64,000 bases of DNA from Methanosphaerula subterraneus (GCF_052055875.1 NZ_CP170508.1:1426001-1490000); one strand, 5' to 3'. Positions 33,101 through 44,605 are shown, counted from the stretch's first letter. Numbers and translations are program-made. Notes: generated by a model not told the origin, from the letters alone.

Positions 33101-34357
33101 ATGGCATCAACTATGTTCTCCCTCCCCCAGTTGCCGGATCTGATCAGAGAGAGGCTCAGGTTTGTCGGTCCCGGCCTGATCCTTGCCATGTCCTCGTCGG
33201 GCTGGGTCGGCCTCTTAACCCTCCTCGGACTCGGCTCGGACTATGGCTACCAGATCCTCTGGGCTGTCATTGCGGTTCTCGTCTATAAGTACGCCTTCAA
33301 CAAGGGTATCGCAAGATATACCGTCTCGCAGGGGGAGAACATCTATGCCGGGCTGCGCAGGGTACCGGGTCTCCGGACTCTTGAAGCACCGGTCATCGGC
33401 GGAATCTATCTGATAGAGGTGATGTCCCACGGGGCTGGTGCGATGGTGGCTGCAACCCTGCTGACCTCCATCCTCCCGATCGAGCTTCCGGTCAGGCTGA
33501 CCGTCATTCTGATGATCGCAGGGATCACCACCATCCTGTATCACAACTCATACCCGCTCTTCAAGAAGATCATGGTGGTATCAGGGGTGATCATCGTCTG
33601 CGGACTGCTGTACACCCTCAACTCCCTGTACTTCTCAGTCCCTGACATCGCTGTCGGGCTCGTCCCTGACCCAGGAAACAACGAACAACTCTTCTATATC
33701 GGTTCGATCATGGCCACCCTCGGGACCGGGCTTTCACTCCTCTGTTACTCGATGTGGCTGCAGAAGGAGATTAAAGAGGGCCATGGCGAGGACTTCTTCA
33801 AAAAACATATGCCCTCGGTCTCGTTCGATATTACACTCGGGTTTCTGCTCCTCGCCCTCCTCTCGTTCTTCTACCTCACGATCGGGTTCGTGGTGATGAA
33901 CGAGGAGGGGATGCCGGCGTTCGAGAACGATCTGACGATCAGGCTGATCGGACATATGATGAACACCGTTCCGTTCGGGATGACGATCTTTCTGATCATC
34001 AGCTTCCTCACCCTCTTCGTCTACCTGATCGGGGCCATGGACGGCAGGGCCCGCGCGGTTGCAACGATCATTGCGCAGACGATGAACCTGAAAGATGCCG
34101 AGGACAGGCTGTATCGCGGAGTGGTCCTTCTCTTTGCCGGGATCTTCATCCTCTTCGCATTCATCGGGGACAAATACCTCGTCAAAGATCTCTTCACCCT
34201 CGCGATGATGGTCTTCGGCCTCGTCGGGCTGCTGCTGATCTACCTGGACAGAACGCTCCCCCCCTATGCCCGGGGCTCATGGCTCTGGTATGGTGTAATG
34301 GCTACAGGAAGTATCCTCTTTCCAGTGGCATCGATATACTATGCAATGCTCTGGTAA
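33101..34357 (+). CDS. Nramp-like metal ion transporter with atypical first helix
   Basis: 418 residues, about eleven hydrophobic segments. The start FVGPGLILAMSSSGWVGLL (about 22-40) and the following GYQILWAVIAVLVYKYAF have the layout of Nramp helix 1 and 2. However, the DPGN metal-binding motif is replaced by SSSGW. Later segments such as TLGTGLSLLCYSMWLQKEI (about 207-225, the place of the MPHN motif) also diverge. It is therefore a remote Nramp-superfamily carrier; substrate unknown, and divalent metal binding by the usual Asp is not possible. Confidence 0.65.
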   Translation: MASTMFSLPQLPDLIRERLRFVGPGLILAMSSSGWVGLLTLLGLGSDYGYQILWAVIAVLVYKYAFNKGIARYTVSQGENIYAGLRRVPGLRTLEAPVIGGIYLIEVMSHGAGAMVAATLLTSILPIELPVRLTVILMIAGITTILYHNSYPLFKKIMVVSGVIIVCGLLYTLNSLYFSVPDIAVGLVPDPGNNEQLFYIGSIMATLGTGLSLLCYSMWLQKEIKEGHGEDFFKKHMPSVSFDITLGFLLLALLSFFYLTIGFVVMNEEGMPAFENDLTIRLIGHMMNTVPFGMTIFLIISFLTLFVYLIGAMDGRARAVATIIAQTMNLKDAEDRLYRGVVLLFAGIFILFAFIGDKYLVKDLFTLAMMVFGLVGLLLIYLDRTLPPYARGSWLWYGVMATGSILFPVASIYYAMLW

Positions 34358-34403
34358 CAGATCAGGTACTTTTTTAAAAATAGAAATTTTGATTATTCAC
34401 CGG

Positions 34404-34553
34404 TCATGGTGGACAAAATCTGTTATCCATGTGCCCCAGCAGATTTCCTCCCTGCAGGACACCGCCGTCGAGCCCCAGATAGGATATGACCGTGACAGCG
34501 ATGACGATGACGACCAGAAGACCGATGACCGTAAGAAGCGTTGGACGTTCCAT
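34404..34553 (-). CDS. Small single-span membrane protein (49 aa)
   Basis: Reading the minus strand from the ATG at 34553 gives MERPTLLTVIGLLVVIVIAV, continuing through a hydrophobic segment (residues 5-26) to a short polar tail GLDGGVLQGGNLLGHMDNRF and a TGA at 34404-34406. The codon choice is that of the genome. A TATA-like CCCTTATATCTG lies about 25 bp upstream, so a leaderless or near-leaderless transcript is plausible. It is too short for common gene callers. No family recognised. Confidence 0.5.
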   Translation of the reverse strand: MERPTLLTVIGLLVVIVIAVTVISYLGLDGGVLQGGNLLGHMDNRFCPP

Positions 34554-34573
34554 ACTGAATCAATCGTGACGAT

Positions 34574-34585
34574 CAGATATAAGGG
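34574..34585 (-). promoter_or_regulatory. Putative TATA box for the small membrane protein
   Basis: CCTTATATCTGA on the minus strand lies between the stop of the beta-propeller gene and the ATG at 34553, at the distance expected for a transcript that begins at or just before the start codon. Confidence 0.4.
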
Positions 34586-35593
34586 TTATGAAACATCCGA
34601 GCCAGTCTGATCCGACAGATAGACCGCATTCTGATGATCCCGGTAGTCCATCCAGATCACCCGGCCATCAGATACCTCAGACCAGCACTGATCGGTAGTG
34701 CCGGCGCCGAGCTGGTGTCTGACCCCGGAGGTCAGGTTGAAGACGGTGATCGTCCATCCTCCACCGCTGGAGTCAACCCAGGTCACCAGGTCCCCTGACA
34801 CCTTCGTCAGCCACTGCCGCCCGGGATCATCACAGATCACCTGCTCGCTCCCGGCGGTCAGGTTCTTCATGTAGATGTCAAACGAGCTGCCTGAACGGTA
34901 GTCCTGCCAGACCACCCGGTCACCAGAGATCGATGGGGACCACTGGCCCCTTGAAAGATTGACCACCACCTGTTCCTGTTGGGCGGTGATGTTGTACAGA
35001 TAGATATCTCCGGAATTGACATATCCCTCCCGGTAGTCCTCCCAGACGATCCGGTCCCCTGATACGTCGGGGGCCAACTGCATTGCAGCGTCTGTGCAGA
35101 CCGGTTGCTCCGTCCCTGTGCCGATGTCGTACCGGTAGATGTCGAGGTTGCCGTTCCGGTAATCGGTCCAGACGACGACATCTCCGGAGATCCGGGGTCT
35201 GAACTGCTTTGCAGGGTCCGTGCAGAGAGGGGTCTCTTCACCGGTCGTGATGTTGTACAGGTAGATGTCCCAGTTCCCGTTCCGCCTGTCCTGCCAGACC
35301 ACCCGGTCACCAGAGATGGCCGGGGCGAACTGGTTGCCCGGATGCGGGGAGAGAAGATGGCCAGAACCGGCCGTCAGATTATACAGCCAGATCTGAGCGT
35401 CGACACCGGCTTGCCTCCTCTCCCAGACCGCGTACTGACCCGATATCACCGGATACGCAGGATCAGAACCTGCAGGGGAGAGCCTGGTCCCATAGATCCC
35501 CAGAGACTCTGCAGGAGTTCCACTCTGGATGAGAAACAGGGCCACCACCAGGACGATGGCCAGAGCCGGTAGGGCGACGAACGCCCGCCTCAT
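34586..35593 (-). CDS. TolB-like beta-propeller surface protein
   Basis: 335 residues. An N-terminal uncleaved signal/anchor (about 5-24) is followed by six to seven repeats of about 42 residues with the core ISGDRVVWQDRRNGNWDIYL and N-x-T sites (YNITTG), starting near residue 45 and running to the end. This is a TolB/WD40-like propeller, common in secreted proteins of Methanomicrobiales. Possible roles are cell-surface binding or adhesion; no catalytic motif is seen. Confidence 0.85.
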   Translation of the reverse strand: MRRAFVALPALAIVLVVALFLIQSGTPAESLGIYGTRLSPAGSDPAYPVISGQYAVWERRQAGVDAQIWLYNLTAGSGHLLSPHPGNQFAPAISGDRVVWQDRRNGNWDIYLYNITTGEETPLCTDPAKQFRPRISGDVVVWTDYRNGNLDIYRYDIGTGTEQPVCTDAAMQLAPDVSGDRIVWEDYREGYVNSGDIYLYNITAQQEQVVVNLSRGQWSPSISGDRVVWQDYRSGSSFDIYMKNLTAGSEQVICDDPGRQWLTKVSGDLVTWVDSSGGGWTITVFNLTSGVRHQLGAGTTDQCWSEVSDGRVIWMDYRDHQNAVYLSDQTGSDVS

Positions 35594-35992
35594 GATCGAT
35601 CAGACACCAGTCGCCTGCACCTTCACAATGAATTCGATCCGTGAACTCATTAACCATTCTGATCGCTACCAGGCCCCGTCATCATGGGGGCGGGAACCTT
35701 CCGACTGCGGCGACAGCCACCTGGAGAGGTTTCTTTCCGCGGATATCTACCGCGTCGGAACGATTGGTTCTGATCAGTTCGAGTTGGAACGGCAGGAGTT
35801 TCCCGTCGACGTCATCACCAATCAGGACCAGCTCGATCACTCCATGCGAACAGCAGGTCCTGCAGCGGTTTCAACCTGATCGATGATCGGTCAATGAGGA
35901 GGAGACCATGGATGGAATTATTGCTCTTCCAAAAGTTCATTTCCAACGATTTATGCCCTCATGCAGACAAGTCTCCATGAGGAGAAACGATC
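35594..35992. other. 399 bp gap without a secure gene
   Basis: Both strands were read. A short minus-strand frame (GTG at 35840 to TGA at 35682) encodes about 52 residues beginning IELVLIGDDVDGKLLPFQLE, with typical codon use, and the frame stays open upstream to a Cys-rich stretch. It has no good start and may be a decayed gene end. A weak TATA-like AACGATTTATG at 35945-35957 may serve the following plus-strand gene, whose ribosome site is GAGGAGAAACG. Confidence 0.35.
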
Positions 35993-38155
35993 ATGACAAG
36001 CGTACGAGTGCCGCTCGCGACCCTTCTGATCATCGGAGCCTGTGTATGCATCTGCTCTGCAGGTGTCGTGTCCCTGGCGATCGACTATCCGTCACCGAAC
36101 GAGACGGTGATGGGCGAGATGCGCGACTTCTACGTGACCGGTGCTATTCCGGCCGGCGTCACGACACCGGGCGACATCCGAATCGAGGTCTTTTCCGGGG
36201 CAAGCACCACCGGCACTCCGGTAAGGATCATCGAGAGTCATGTCGATCCCGCGACCGGGACGACCCCCCTTTCGGCGATCGCGGTCGATTATTCCAATGG
36301 GAGCTCGAAGGGCACCGTGATGGTCCCGGACCTGGTCTGCGAACCAGGCGGCCTCCTGGAGACCTGGAACAAGGTGGTCGTGACTCCCGCGTATTACTCG
36401 GGCCTCGTGCTGGGTGGCGCATCAAAGCACTTCGATACAAACTACACGGACCACGATGGCCGGCCTCTTCAGGATCTCGTTGCAGGCGTGTACACGATCC
36501 GCGTGACCGGGCTCTCGGGCGGCCTGGAAGGGCTCACGGCCGAGAAACAGGTCACCCTCGGGAGGACGCACGCGGCACTCGGACGGTTTTCGCCCCCGGC
36601 GCAGATGAACCGGCTGATCGCGTTCGCCCAGGAGAACGGTTACCGGACCTACCTCGACTCCTTCCCCGGGTACTTCTCCTGGAATTATACAGGCTACGTT
36701 ATTCCGGGCCGCTGGATCCGAAACAACGCGATCGAGGTCGTGAACGACGGACCGGGCACGACCGTCGACACGGTCGGGGCGGCCGAGAACGACCTCTTCC
36801 TGTACAACATCCGCAACACCTCAGCCACCGCTACCATCGAGATCTCGACGCTCATCCGCACCGGCATGGCCAACTCGCCCCAGACCGTGTACCACTATTA
36901 CGCAGCAGGCGAACCGGTGTATACCTATACCGCTCGCGAGAACGGAACCCGGGTCTCGTTCAATTCGACCCTCGCAACCCTCGCGCACGGCGACAGACTC
37001 GCCCTCACGAGGGCCGAACTCCGAACAGAGAATGATTCAGACCCGATCGTCGACCTGGCCGACACGACGCAAAAACGGCTCGACCTCCTCCCCGGCGACG
37101 GGATCGGTGTCGAACCCGGCGAGACCTGCCTCCTCTACGGCGTGGTCGCCCCGATCCCTGCCCCGGTCGTGCCCGGTCCGTCCGAAAAAGACGGTACGCC
37201 AACGAACCGGATCGCCTCGATCGACTGGACACTGATGGACGCCAGGGGTGTTGCTGTCGCCAGTTCAACCATCCCGGTCGAACTCGGACGGCGGACCGAC
37301 CCGACGAAGCCCGCGGAGATCGTCTCCTCGTTGTACGAGTTCGGCGGTGCGATCGGCACCGGGACTCCACCCGGCCAGTACACCCTCCAGATTGAGGGGC
37401 GGGACGAGACCGGTGCGGAGGTGAACGGCACGACTGAGGAGATGCCATTCAGTATCGACGCCCCTCAAACCCCGGAGCCGTACACCATTCACCTGCTGCC
37501 AGGCCGGATCGAGGCCGAGGACTACGACCTTGGTGGTGAGGGGATCGCGTACCACGAAACGACGCCGGGGAATACAGGCGGGGTCTACCGGCAGGACGAC
37601 GTCGACATTGAGACGACCGCAGGCGAGGGGACGCCGAATGTCGGCTGGGTCCGGGACGGGGAATGGCTCTGTTACACCGCGAACGTCACACAGAGTGGAA
37701 CCTATACGGTGACGGCCCGCGTGGCAAGCCCGAACACGGGCCGGCAGATGGTGCTCTCGGTCGTCGGCGGGGATACTGCGATGATCACAGTTCCTGACAC
37801 AGGATCCTTTGCCATGTTCGCGAACGCAACGGTCCCGATCTCCCTGACGGCAGGGACGCATACCCTCGTGCTCACCTTCTCCGGGGACGGCCAGAACATC
37901 AACTGGCTCACGTTCACAGCGGACACGATCCCGGTTGGGATCGTCCCGGGCGGGATGGGCATCCCGACCTCGACCAGACAGAACGGCAGGTGTGATGATG
38001 TGAACGGCAACGGGATGCTCGACTTCAACGACGTCGTCCTCTTCTTCAACCAGATGGACTGGATCGCCGGGCATGAACCGATCGCCGCCTTTGATTTCAA
38101 CGGAAACGGTCAGATCGACTTCGATGACGTCGTCATGCACTTCGATTCACTCTGA
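35993..38155 (+). CDS. Secreted protein with CBM6 module and C-terminal dockerin-like domain
   Basis: 720 residues. Signal peptide (about 1-25, ends CSAG), then about 460 residues of beta-rich sequence with N-x-T/S sites that I do not recognise (surface-domain type). A CBM6 module (about 495-645) begins GRIEAEDYDLGGEGIAYHE and has WVRDGEWLCYTANV. A C-terminal dockerin-like pair of EF-hand loops completes it: DVNGNGMLDFNDVVLFFNQM and FDFNGNGQIDFDDVVMHF (about 663-718). No membrane anchor, so attachment would need a cohesin-like or other partner. A near copy of the C-terminus lies at 48118-48369. Confidence 0.85.
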   Translation: MTSVRVPLATLLIIGACVCICSAGVVSLAIDYPSPNETVMGEMRDFYVTGAIPAGVTTPGDIRIEVFSGASTTGTPVRIIESHVDPATGTTPLSAIAVDYSNGSSKGTVMVPDLVCEPGGLLETWNKVVVTPAYYSGLVLGGASKHFDTNYTDHDGRPLQDLVAGVYTIRVTGLSGGLEGLTAEKQVTLGRTHAALGRFSPPAQMNRLIAFAQENGYRTYLDSFPGYFSWNYTGYVIPGRWIRNNAIEVVNDGPGTTVDTVGAAENDLFLYNIRNTSATATIEISTLIRTGMANSPQTVYHYYAAGEPVYTYTARENGTRVSFNSTLATLAHGDRLALTRAELRTENDSDPIVDLADTTQKRLDLLPGDGIGVEPGETCLLYGVVAPIPAPVVPGPSEKDGTPTNRIASIDWTLMDARGVAVASSTIPVELGRRTDPTKPAEIVSSLYEFGGAIGTGTPPGQYTLQIEGRDETGAEVNGTTEEMPFSIDAPQTPEPYTIHLLPGRIEAEDYDLGGEGIAYHETTPGNTGGVYRQDDVDIETTAGEGTPNVGWVRDGEWLCYTANVTQSGTYTVTARVASPNTGRQMVLSVVGGDTAMITVPDTGSFAMFANATVPISLTAGTHTLVLTFSGDGQNINWLTFTADTIPVGIVPGGMGIPTSTRQNGRCDDVNGNGMLDFNDVVLFFNQMDWIAGHEPIAAFDFNGNGQIDFDDVVMHFDSL

Positions 38156-38369
38156 GAATGGATCGTTGAAGCCGGCATTCCCAGAAGGATGCTTCAGCGT
38201 GATCCGCAGCCGGCCGACAACAGCGAGAGAGATCACAGGCTGGATCTGCGGATAGTATATGAGCTTCCGGAAGTAGTCCACCTGACTGATCCGTAATGAT
38301 GAACAGCGCATACCCGGCTGTCGACATGGAAAAAGGAAAGGAATTCAGGTCTATCCTGCGCGTGCGGGA

Positions 38370-38963
38370 TTATCCCAGCGGAGCAACGGTCCGCTGGTAC
38401 ATCTCATTGAGGACCTGGGCAAGACCGGCATAGATCGCCGAGAACCCGCAGATGATACCCTCATAGCCTGCGATCATCGTGATCGTCGTATTACCGGTGA
38501 TGTCCCCGAGCGCCAGCAGGAAGAACAGGATCGTCAGCGATCCAAACACAAACTGGAGGGCCCGGGTTGCCTTCAGTGTCCCGATGAACATGACCGCGGT
38601 GAACACCCCCCACAGTGCGAGGTACGCTGCCATGGCCGTCTTGTCCGATGCCTCTGCAAGCCCCATCTTCGGGAGCACCAGCAGGGCGGCAAACGACAGC
38701 CAGAACAACCCGTAGGAGGTGAACGCTGTTGCCCCAAAGGTATTATTCTTCTTCCATTCCTGGATACCTGCGATGACCTGGGCAAGGCCGCCATAGAAGA
38801 TACCCATAGCGAGGATCATCGAACCCAGTGCGAAGAATCCCGCATTGTGCAGATTCAGGAGCACGGTTGTCATGCCAAAACCCAGGAGCCCGAGAGGGGC
38901 CGGGTTTGCCGTAAAGTCGAGATTCCGCACCAGTGTGATGTTGTTACCAGATTCGTTTGCCAT
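38370..38963 (-). CDS. GPR1/FUN34/YaaH (AceTr) acetate transporter
   Basis: 197 residues from the ATG at 38963 (MANESGNNITLVRNLD); a longer frame overlaps acetyl-CoA synthetase and was rejected. Six membrane helices. The family signature NPAPLGLLGFGMTTVLLNLHN (in parts) near residue 20 is intact, and FYGGLAQVIAGIQEWKKNNTFGATAF follows in segments. It probably imports acetate for the synthetase encoded just upstream on the same strand. The 214 bp gap after it holds only an 8 bp inverted repeat (38202-38209 / 38246-38253). Confidence 0.93.
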   Translation of the reverse strand: MANESGNNITLVRNLDFTANPAPLGLLGFGMTTVLLNLHNAGFFALGSMILAMGIFYGGLAQVIAGIQEWKKNNTFGATAFTSYGLFWLSFAALLVLPKMGLAEASDKTAMAAYLALWGVFTAVMFIGTLKATRALQFVFGSLTILFFLLALGDITGNTTITMIAGYEGIICGFSAIYAGLAQVLNEMYQRTVAPLG

Positions 38964-39042
38964 TTCACTCCTCACATATTTTCTCTTTCGTTGGGGTTTC
39001 AGGATTCCCGGCTGTCCATATTTTCTCAGGAACCTGCGCCAG

Positions 39043-40950
<1,908 letters not shown>

Positions 40951-41170
40951 GATATCAGACCCCACTTCTGCCTATCTCTAATTAAAGAGATCATTCACGT
41001 GCCCACATTTGGGTGCGGAACGGTCGGATCCCTCCCTTGGAGTTAATTATCATTATTAATCGTGATAGATTAAATATTCTCTGGTCGAAATCCAGGCGTG
41101 GATAAACAGATAAAAGTGGCACCCACCAGAGAGGCCCATCACAGAGACAAACGATGTCCCGAGAATTAAT

Positions 41171-44100
41171 TCAGGCATCCTCGCCGGCACCGGCCGCCCG
41201 GATCCAGCCCAGCACGATCCGCCGGTCCTGTCCCTGCAGTTCGCTGGCCAGGTACTCCCTGAGTTGGTCCGGGGTATTCTGCCGGGGATCCCCGGGCGAG
41301 ATCAGCGGGGCGTGGGACTCGCCGGTGCCGTACTCCCCGGTCCGGCCGTTCACCGCATACTCCCTGGCATGCTTCGCGGCGATCACATCGGTCCGCCGCC
41401 AGACCTTCGTCCTCCGGTCACGAGTCACCTGGGCGGCGCTCCCGTACGCCTTCACCAGTTCGTAGACATGGGTCACCTTGTTTCTGGAGAGCATCAGATC
41501 GGCGGCGAGTTCTTCCCGCTCGCCCCGGGAGAGGCCGGCCGATGGTGATGCCGGACGGACCGTCTCGTCCCCTGACACATCCAGCGGCAGCCCGGGGCCG
41601 GCAGTGGATCCCCGGAGGTCGAGGAGGTCGGCGACCTGCTCGTACGCATCCCCGGTCCACGACCTGCTGGAACGCATTGCCCGCCCCCGAAGCTGCTGCC
41701 AGGCGGTCACCTGCCGGGTTGCGGTCGCATCGATCAGGACGTTCGGCGTGATCACGTTCCAGCCGGTCCTCGCCCACGACGAGACGATCACCACGTCCAC
41801 CGGTATCGACTCGTCGTCGACGACCCTGGCGACAAGGTCGTACATCAACTGTTTCTCCTCCCCCACCGGCATCTGCACCACAAAGAACAGCCGGACCGCA
41901 CCGTCCGTTCCACGCAGCTCGGCAGTCCGGGCCTCATCGAACCGGCGGGCGATCATCGCGTACCTGAAGAACTCGGCGATCCATCTGCGCAGGTGATGGT
42001 CCTCCGGCCTGAGCCGCTCGCGGAGCAGATCACCCGCTTCAGGAGAGACCGTCTTCTTCAGGGCTCGCCGGAACCGGCCGAGAACCTTTCGCTGGAATTC
42101 GGCCGGTCGCGGGGCCTGCACCCGGGGATGCCCTTCGGTGTACTCGCGGACCAGTTCGGCGAGGGACCGGCGAAGGAGGAGGCGCCCCTCCTCAGAGACC
42201 TTCACCCCCGCGAGCACCAGCCCGAAGAGCGCCTCTTCGAGTTCGCCAGCCATGATCGAGCCCCGGACAATTCCGGCGATCCTGGCTGGGAGCGGGTCCG
42301 TCTCCGACCAGGGGAGGTAGATCTCAGTGGAGGTGGCAGCCATCGGGGTGAACTCTGTCCCGATCATCTGGGCGAAGAGCCCCCCGACCCCGGCGTACCC
42401 GGGGTTCGCAATCCCCCCCTGCCACCGGATCCGTTTCGCGGTGTCGAAGACGATCACCCCCGGGACCGGTCTGACCGAACGTTCTGCCCTGATGACCGCA
42501 CGGATGCTGTCCACCCGCCCCTCCCCCATCCGGTAGAAGGCACTCCGGACAACCGGGGTGAGGCCGGCGATGGTCGACGCGAGGATCTCCTTCGCCCAGG
42601 CCACGCGTCGGGCTGCGCCCAGGTCAGGCGGCACCAGCAGGGCCTCCCCGGCCGGCCGGCTACCGAACCCCTCAGCCCGGAGTTTTTCGGCGACCCCGTC
42701 CCCGCGGACGAGCAGGGTCAATTCGCTCCGAATTCCGGAGATCTCATCGAGCAGCCTCAGAAATTCCGTCATTGCAATCTCCGGTTCCGGATCAGAACGG
42801 TCTGCGACTGCGGCCGCGACCAGCTCCTCATCCGAGAGATCGAGTGCGATCTGGAGGATGGTAATCATCGGGGCCTCGGCCACCCCGACCCGGGCCGACT
42901 CCTCCCACCGCCGGAACCTGGCCTCAAGCGCCTCGTCACGGTCAGGCCGGCCGGGGTACAGGTCGAGAAGGTTTTTGCCGATCCGCACCCGGAGATCCAT
43001 CGGAACCCGGCCAAACGCGGCCGTCAGCCAGGGGGCGGTGAGGAGGGCGGCGTACCGGACGAGGGCCGCCGTATAGGCGTTCACCAGCCCGACGATCCGC
43101 CGCTCCCGGTCAGAGTAGGCGAACGGCACCCCGTACTCGGCGAACGGAGCGACGAAACCGGCCGCGATCAGCCCGGCAGGCGGAACCACGTGAACCAGGT
43201 CCAGCCCGATCCTGGCCAGACGGACACGGAAAGCCACGACGGTCCCGGAGAACCCGATCAACCCACGGAGGCTGGTGTCACGGAGCCACTCGACCAGCAG
43301 GCCGGCGATGGCCGTCGATACCAAATGCATCCCCTCGACCAGTTTGTGAACCTCATCCAGGACCACGTACTGGACCCCGTTCCCCTGCAGGAAGACCTCG
43401 ATAGAGCCTGCGTCGAATCCACCTTTCCCGACCGGAGAACCGATCTGGGCGAGCGAGTTGTAGGTGACCACCAGGACTGCGGGTGCGAACCCCGACCGGG
43501 TCAGCTCTGCCTTGAGTTCCGCCGGGGTCCCGGCAAAGACCGCATCCGGCGGAAGATGCAGCCCGGCATGGGCATAACAGAGCTCGCCGACCCACTGTCG
43601 CTGGTAATTGACCGTCGGGACGAGCACCAGGATGGTCTCCCCGGGGGAGAGGGTCCTGAGCCAGTCTTGGATACAGAGCATCCCGATCAGGGTCTTACCG
43701 CTCCCGGTCGGCGCCTCGATCACCTGACCCTGGTACCCGAACCCCCGGAAGATGGCGAACGCCTCCCGCTGGTACGGTCTGGGGAGCGTGGACCCGATCA
43801 GGTCGACTGGTCGCCAGGGGCTGAGATCCTGCACCGAACCGGGCACCTCCAGAAGCTCGGTCGAGACTGCGACGAACCGGTCTGCCATATCAGCCCCGCA
43901 CCCGGCGAACCGCTCAAAGAACTGGAGAAACGACTTCTTCCGGGCGACGAGATCCGAGAGGCCGGGAAATCCCCCCTGTACGAACTCGGCGTACAGCCGC
44001 TCGCCGAGCAGGGCCCGGAGCCCCTCCCGGTCCAGGTTGAGCGGCCGGTAGACCCGTCGGGCGTGCACAAAGAGGCCACCCGCCTCGTGGAGGGCATACC

Positions 44101-44605
44101 CCTTCACGACCAGGTCGTCGAGCACCCCGGAGACGACCGCACCCCCGGCCGGGGCGATCACATGCAGGTCGTTCACCCGCCTGGCCACGGTGGCCGGGTC
44201 GAGGGGGACGACGGCCTCCTCGAGCACTTCCATCACCAGATCGGGGAGGAGCCGGCGGCGGCTCTCACGGTCAAGGGTGATCACCACCGGAACCTGGGAC
44301 GGGGCGACCTCGTACATCCGGTGGAGAAACCGGTGGAGGGTGACCAGGTTATTGAGGGCGCTGGTGATCAACGGCTGCGCCCCGGTCAGAAGCGACTGCC
44401 TGAGGATCGCACACGTCCGGCCATAGTAGCGGGCGAGGACATAGAAGGTCTGCCGCATCCCGGTCAGGTCCTGCACCGCCCGGTACTCTTCAAACCCGGC
44501 GTAGAGTTCTGCGGCGAAGGTCCCCGCCTCCCAGTAAGAAGGGACCGGTCCACCGGGCACCGGGAGCCGGCAGACCAGCACCCGTGACGGGGTCTGGTCG
44601 TTCAT
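41171..44605 (-). CDS. Large SF2 (DEAD/DEAH-like) helicase, 1144 aa
   Basis: 1144 residues. A novel N-terminal region (1-270, helical; no domain recognised) precedes the first RecA lobe: Q-like motif LPRPYQREAF (274-283), Walker A APTGSGKTLIG (298-308), DEVH (417-420) and SGT (453-455). About 450 residues of unrecognised sequence separate it from the second lobe, with motif V-like SSWARTGWNVITPN and motif VI QLRGRAMR (971-978). The last 166 residues are helical and end basic-acidic. The start overlaps the response regulator stop by 4 bp. The large insertion between lobes and the regulator coupling are unusual; cellular role unknown. Confidence 0.85.
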   Translation of the reverse strand: MNDQTPSRVLVCRLPVPGGPVPSYWEAGTFAAELYAGFEEYRAVQDLTGMRQTFYVLARYYGRTCAILRQSLLTGAQPLITSALNNLVTLHRFLHRMYEVAPSQVPVVITLDRESRRRLLPDLVMEVLEEAVVPLDPATVARRVNDLHVIAPAGGAVVSGVLDDLVVKGYALHEAGGLFVHARRVYRPLNLDREGLRALLGERLYAEFVQGGFPGLSDLVARKKSFLQFFERFAGCGADMADRFVAVSTELLEVPGSVQDLSPWRPVDLIGSTLPRPYQREAFAIFRGFGYQGQVIEAPTGSGKTLIGMLCIQDWLRTLSPGETILVLVPTVNYQRQWVGELCYAHAGLHLPPDAVFAGTPAELKAELTRSGFAPAVLVVTYNSLAQIGSPVGKGGFDAGSIEVFLQGNGVQYVVLDEVHKLVEGMHLVSTAIAGLLVEWLRDTSLRGLIGFSGTVVAFRVRLARIGLDLVHVVPPAGLIAAGFVAPFAEYGVPFAYSDRERRIVGLVNAYTAALVRYAALLTAPWLTAAFGRVPMDLRVRIGKNLLDLYPGRPDRDEALEARFRRWEESARVGVAEAPMITILQIALDLSDEELVAAAVADRSDPEPEIAMTEFLRLLDEISGIRSELTLLVRGDGVAEKLRAEGFGSRPAGEALLVPPDLGAARRVAWAKEILASTIAGLTPVVRSAFYRMGEGRVDSIRAVIRAERSVRPVPGVIVFDTAKRIRWQGGIANPGYAGVGGLFAQMIGTEFTPMAATSTEIYLPWSETDPLPARIAGIVRGSIMAGELEEALFGLVLAGVKVSEEGRLLLRRSLAELVREYTEGHPRVQAPRPAEFQRKVLGRFRRALKKTVSPEAGDLLRERLRPEDHHLRRWIAEFFRYAMIARRFDEARTAELRGTDGAVRLFFVVQMPVGEEKQLMYDLVARVVDDESIPVDVVIVSSWARTGWNVITPNVLIDATATRQVTAWQQLRGRAMRSSRSWTGDAYEQVADLLDLRGSTAGPGLPLDVSGDETVRPASPSAGLSRGEREELAADLMLSRNKVTHVYELVKAYGSAAQVTRDRRTKVWRRTDVIAAKHAREYAVNGRTGEYGTGESHAPLISPGDPRQNTPDQLREYLASELQGQDRRIVLGWIRAAGAGEDA

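Noticed and set aside
38202..38253. 8 bp inverted repeat downstream of the dockerin-like gene as a mobile-element end
   Set aside because: No transposase, target duplication or matching copy is visible nearby.
41993..44587. 864-codon open frame on the plus strand opposite the helicase gene
   Set aside because: Its product is Arg/Pro/Asp/Gly-rich with no motif; it is the mirror of a high-GC3 coding frame with real helicase motifs.
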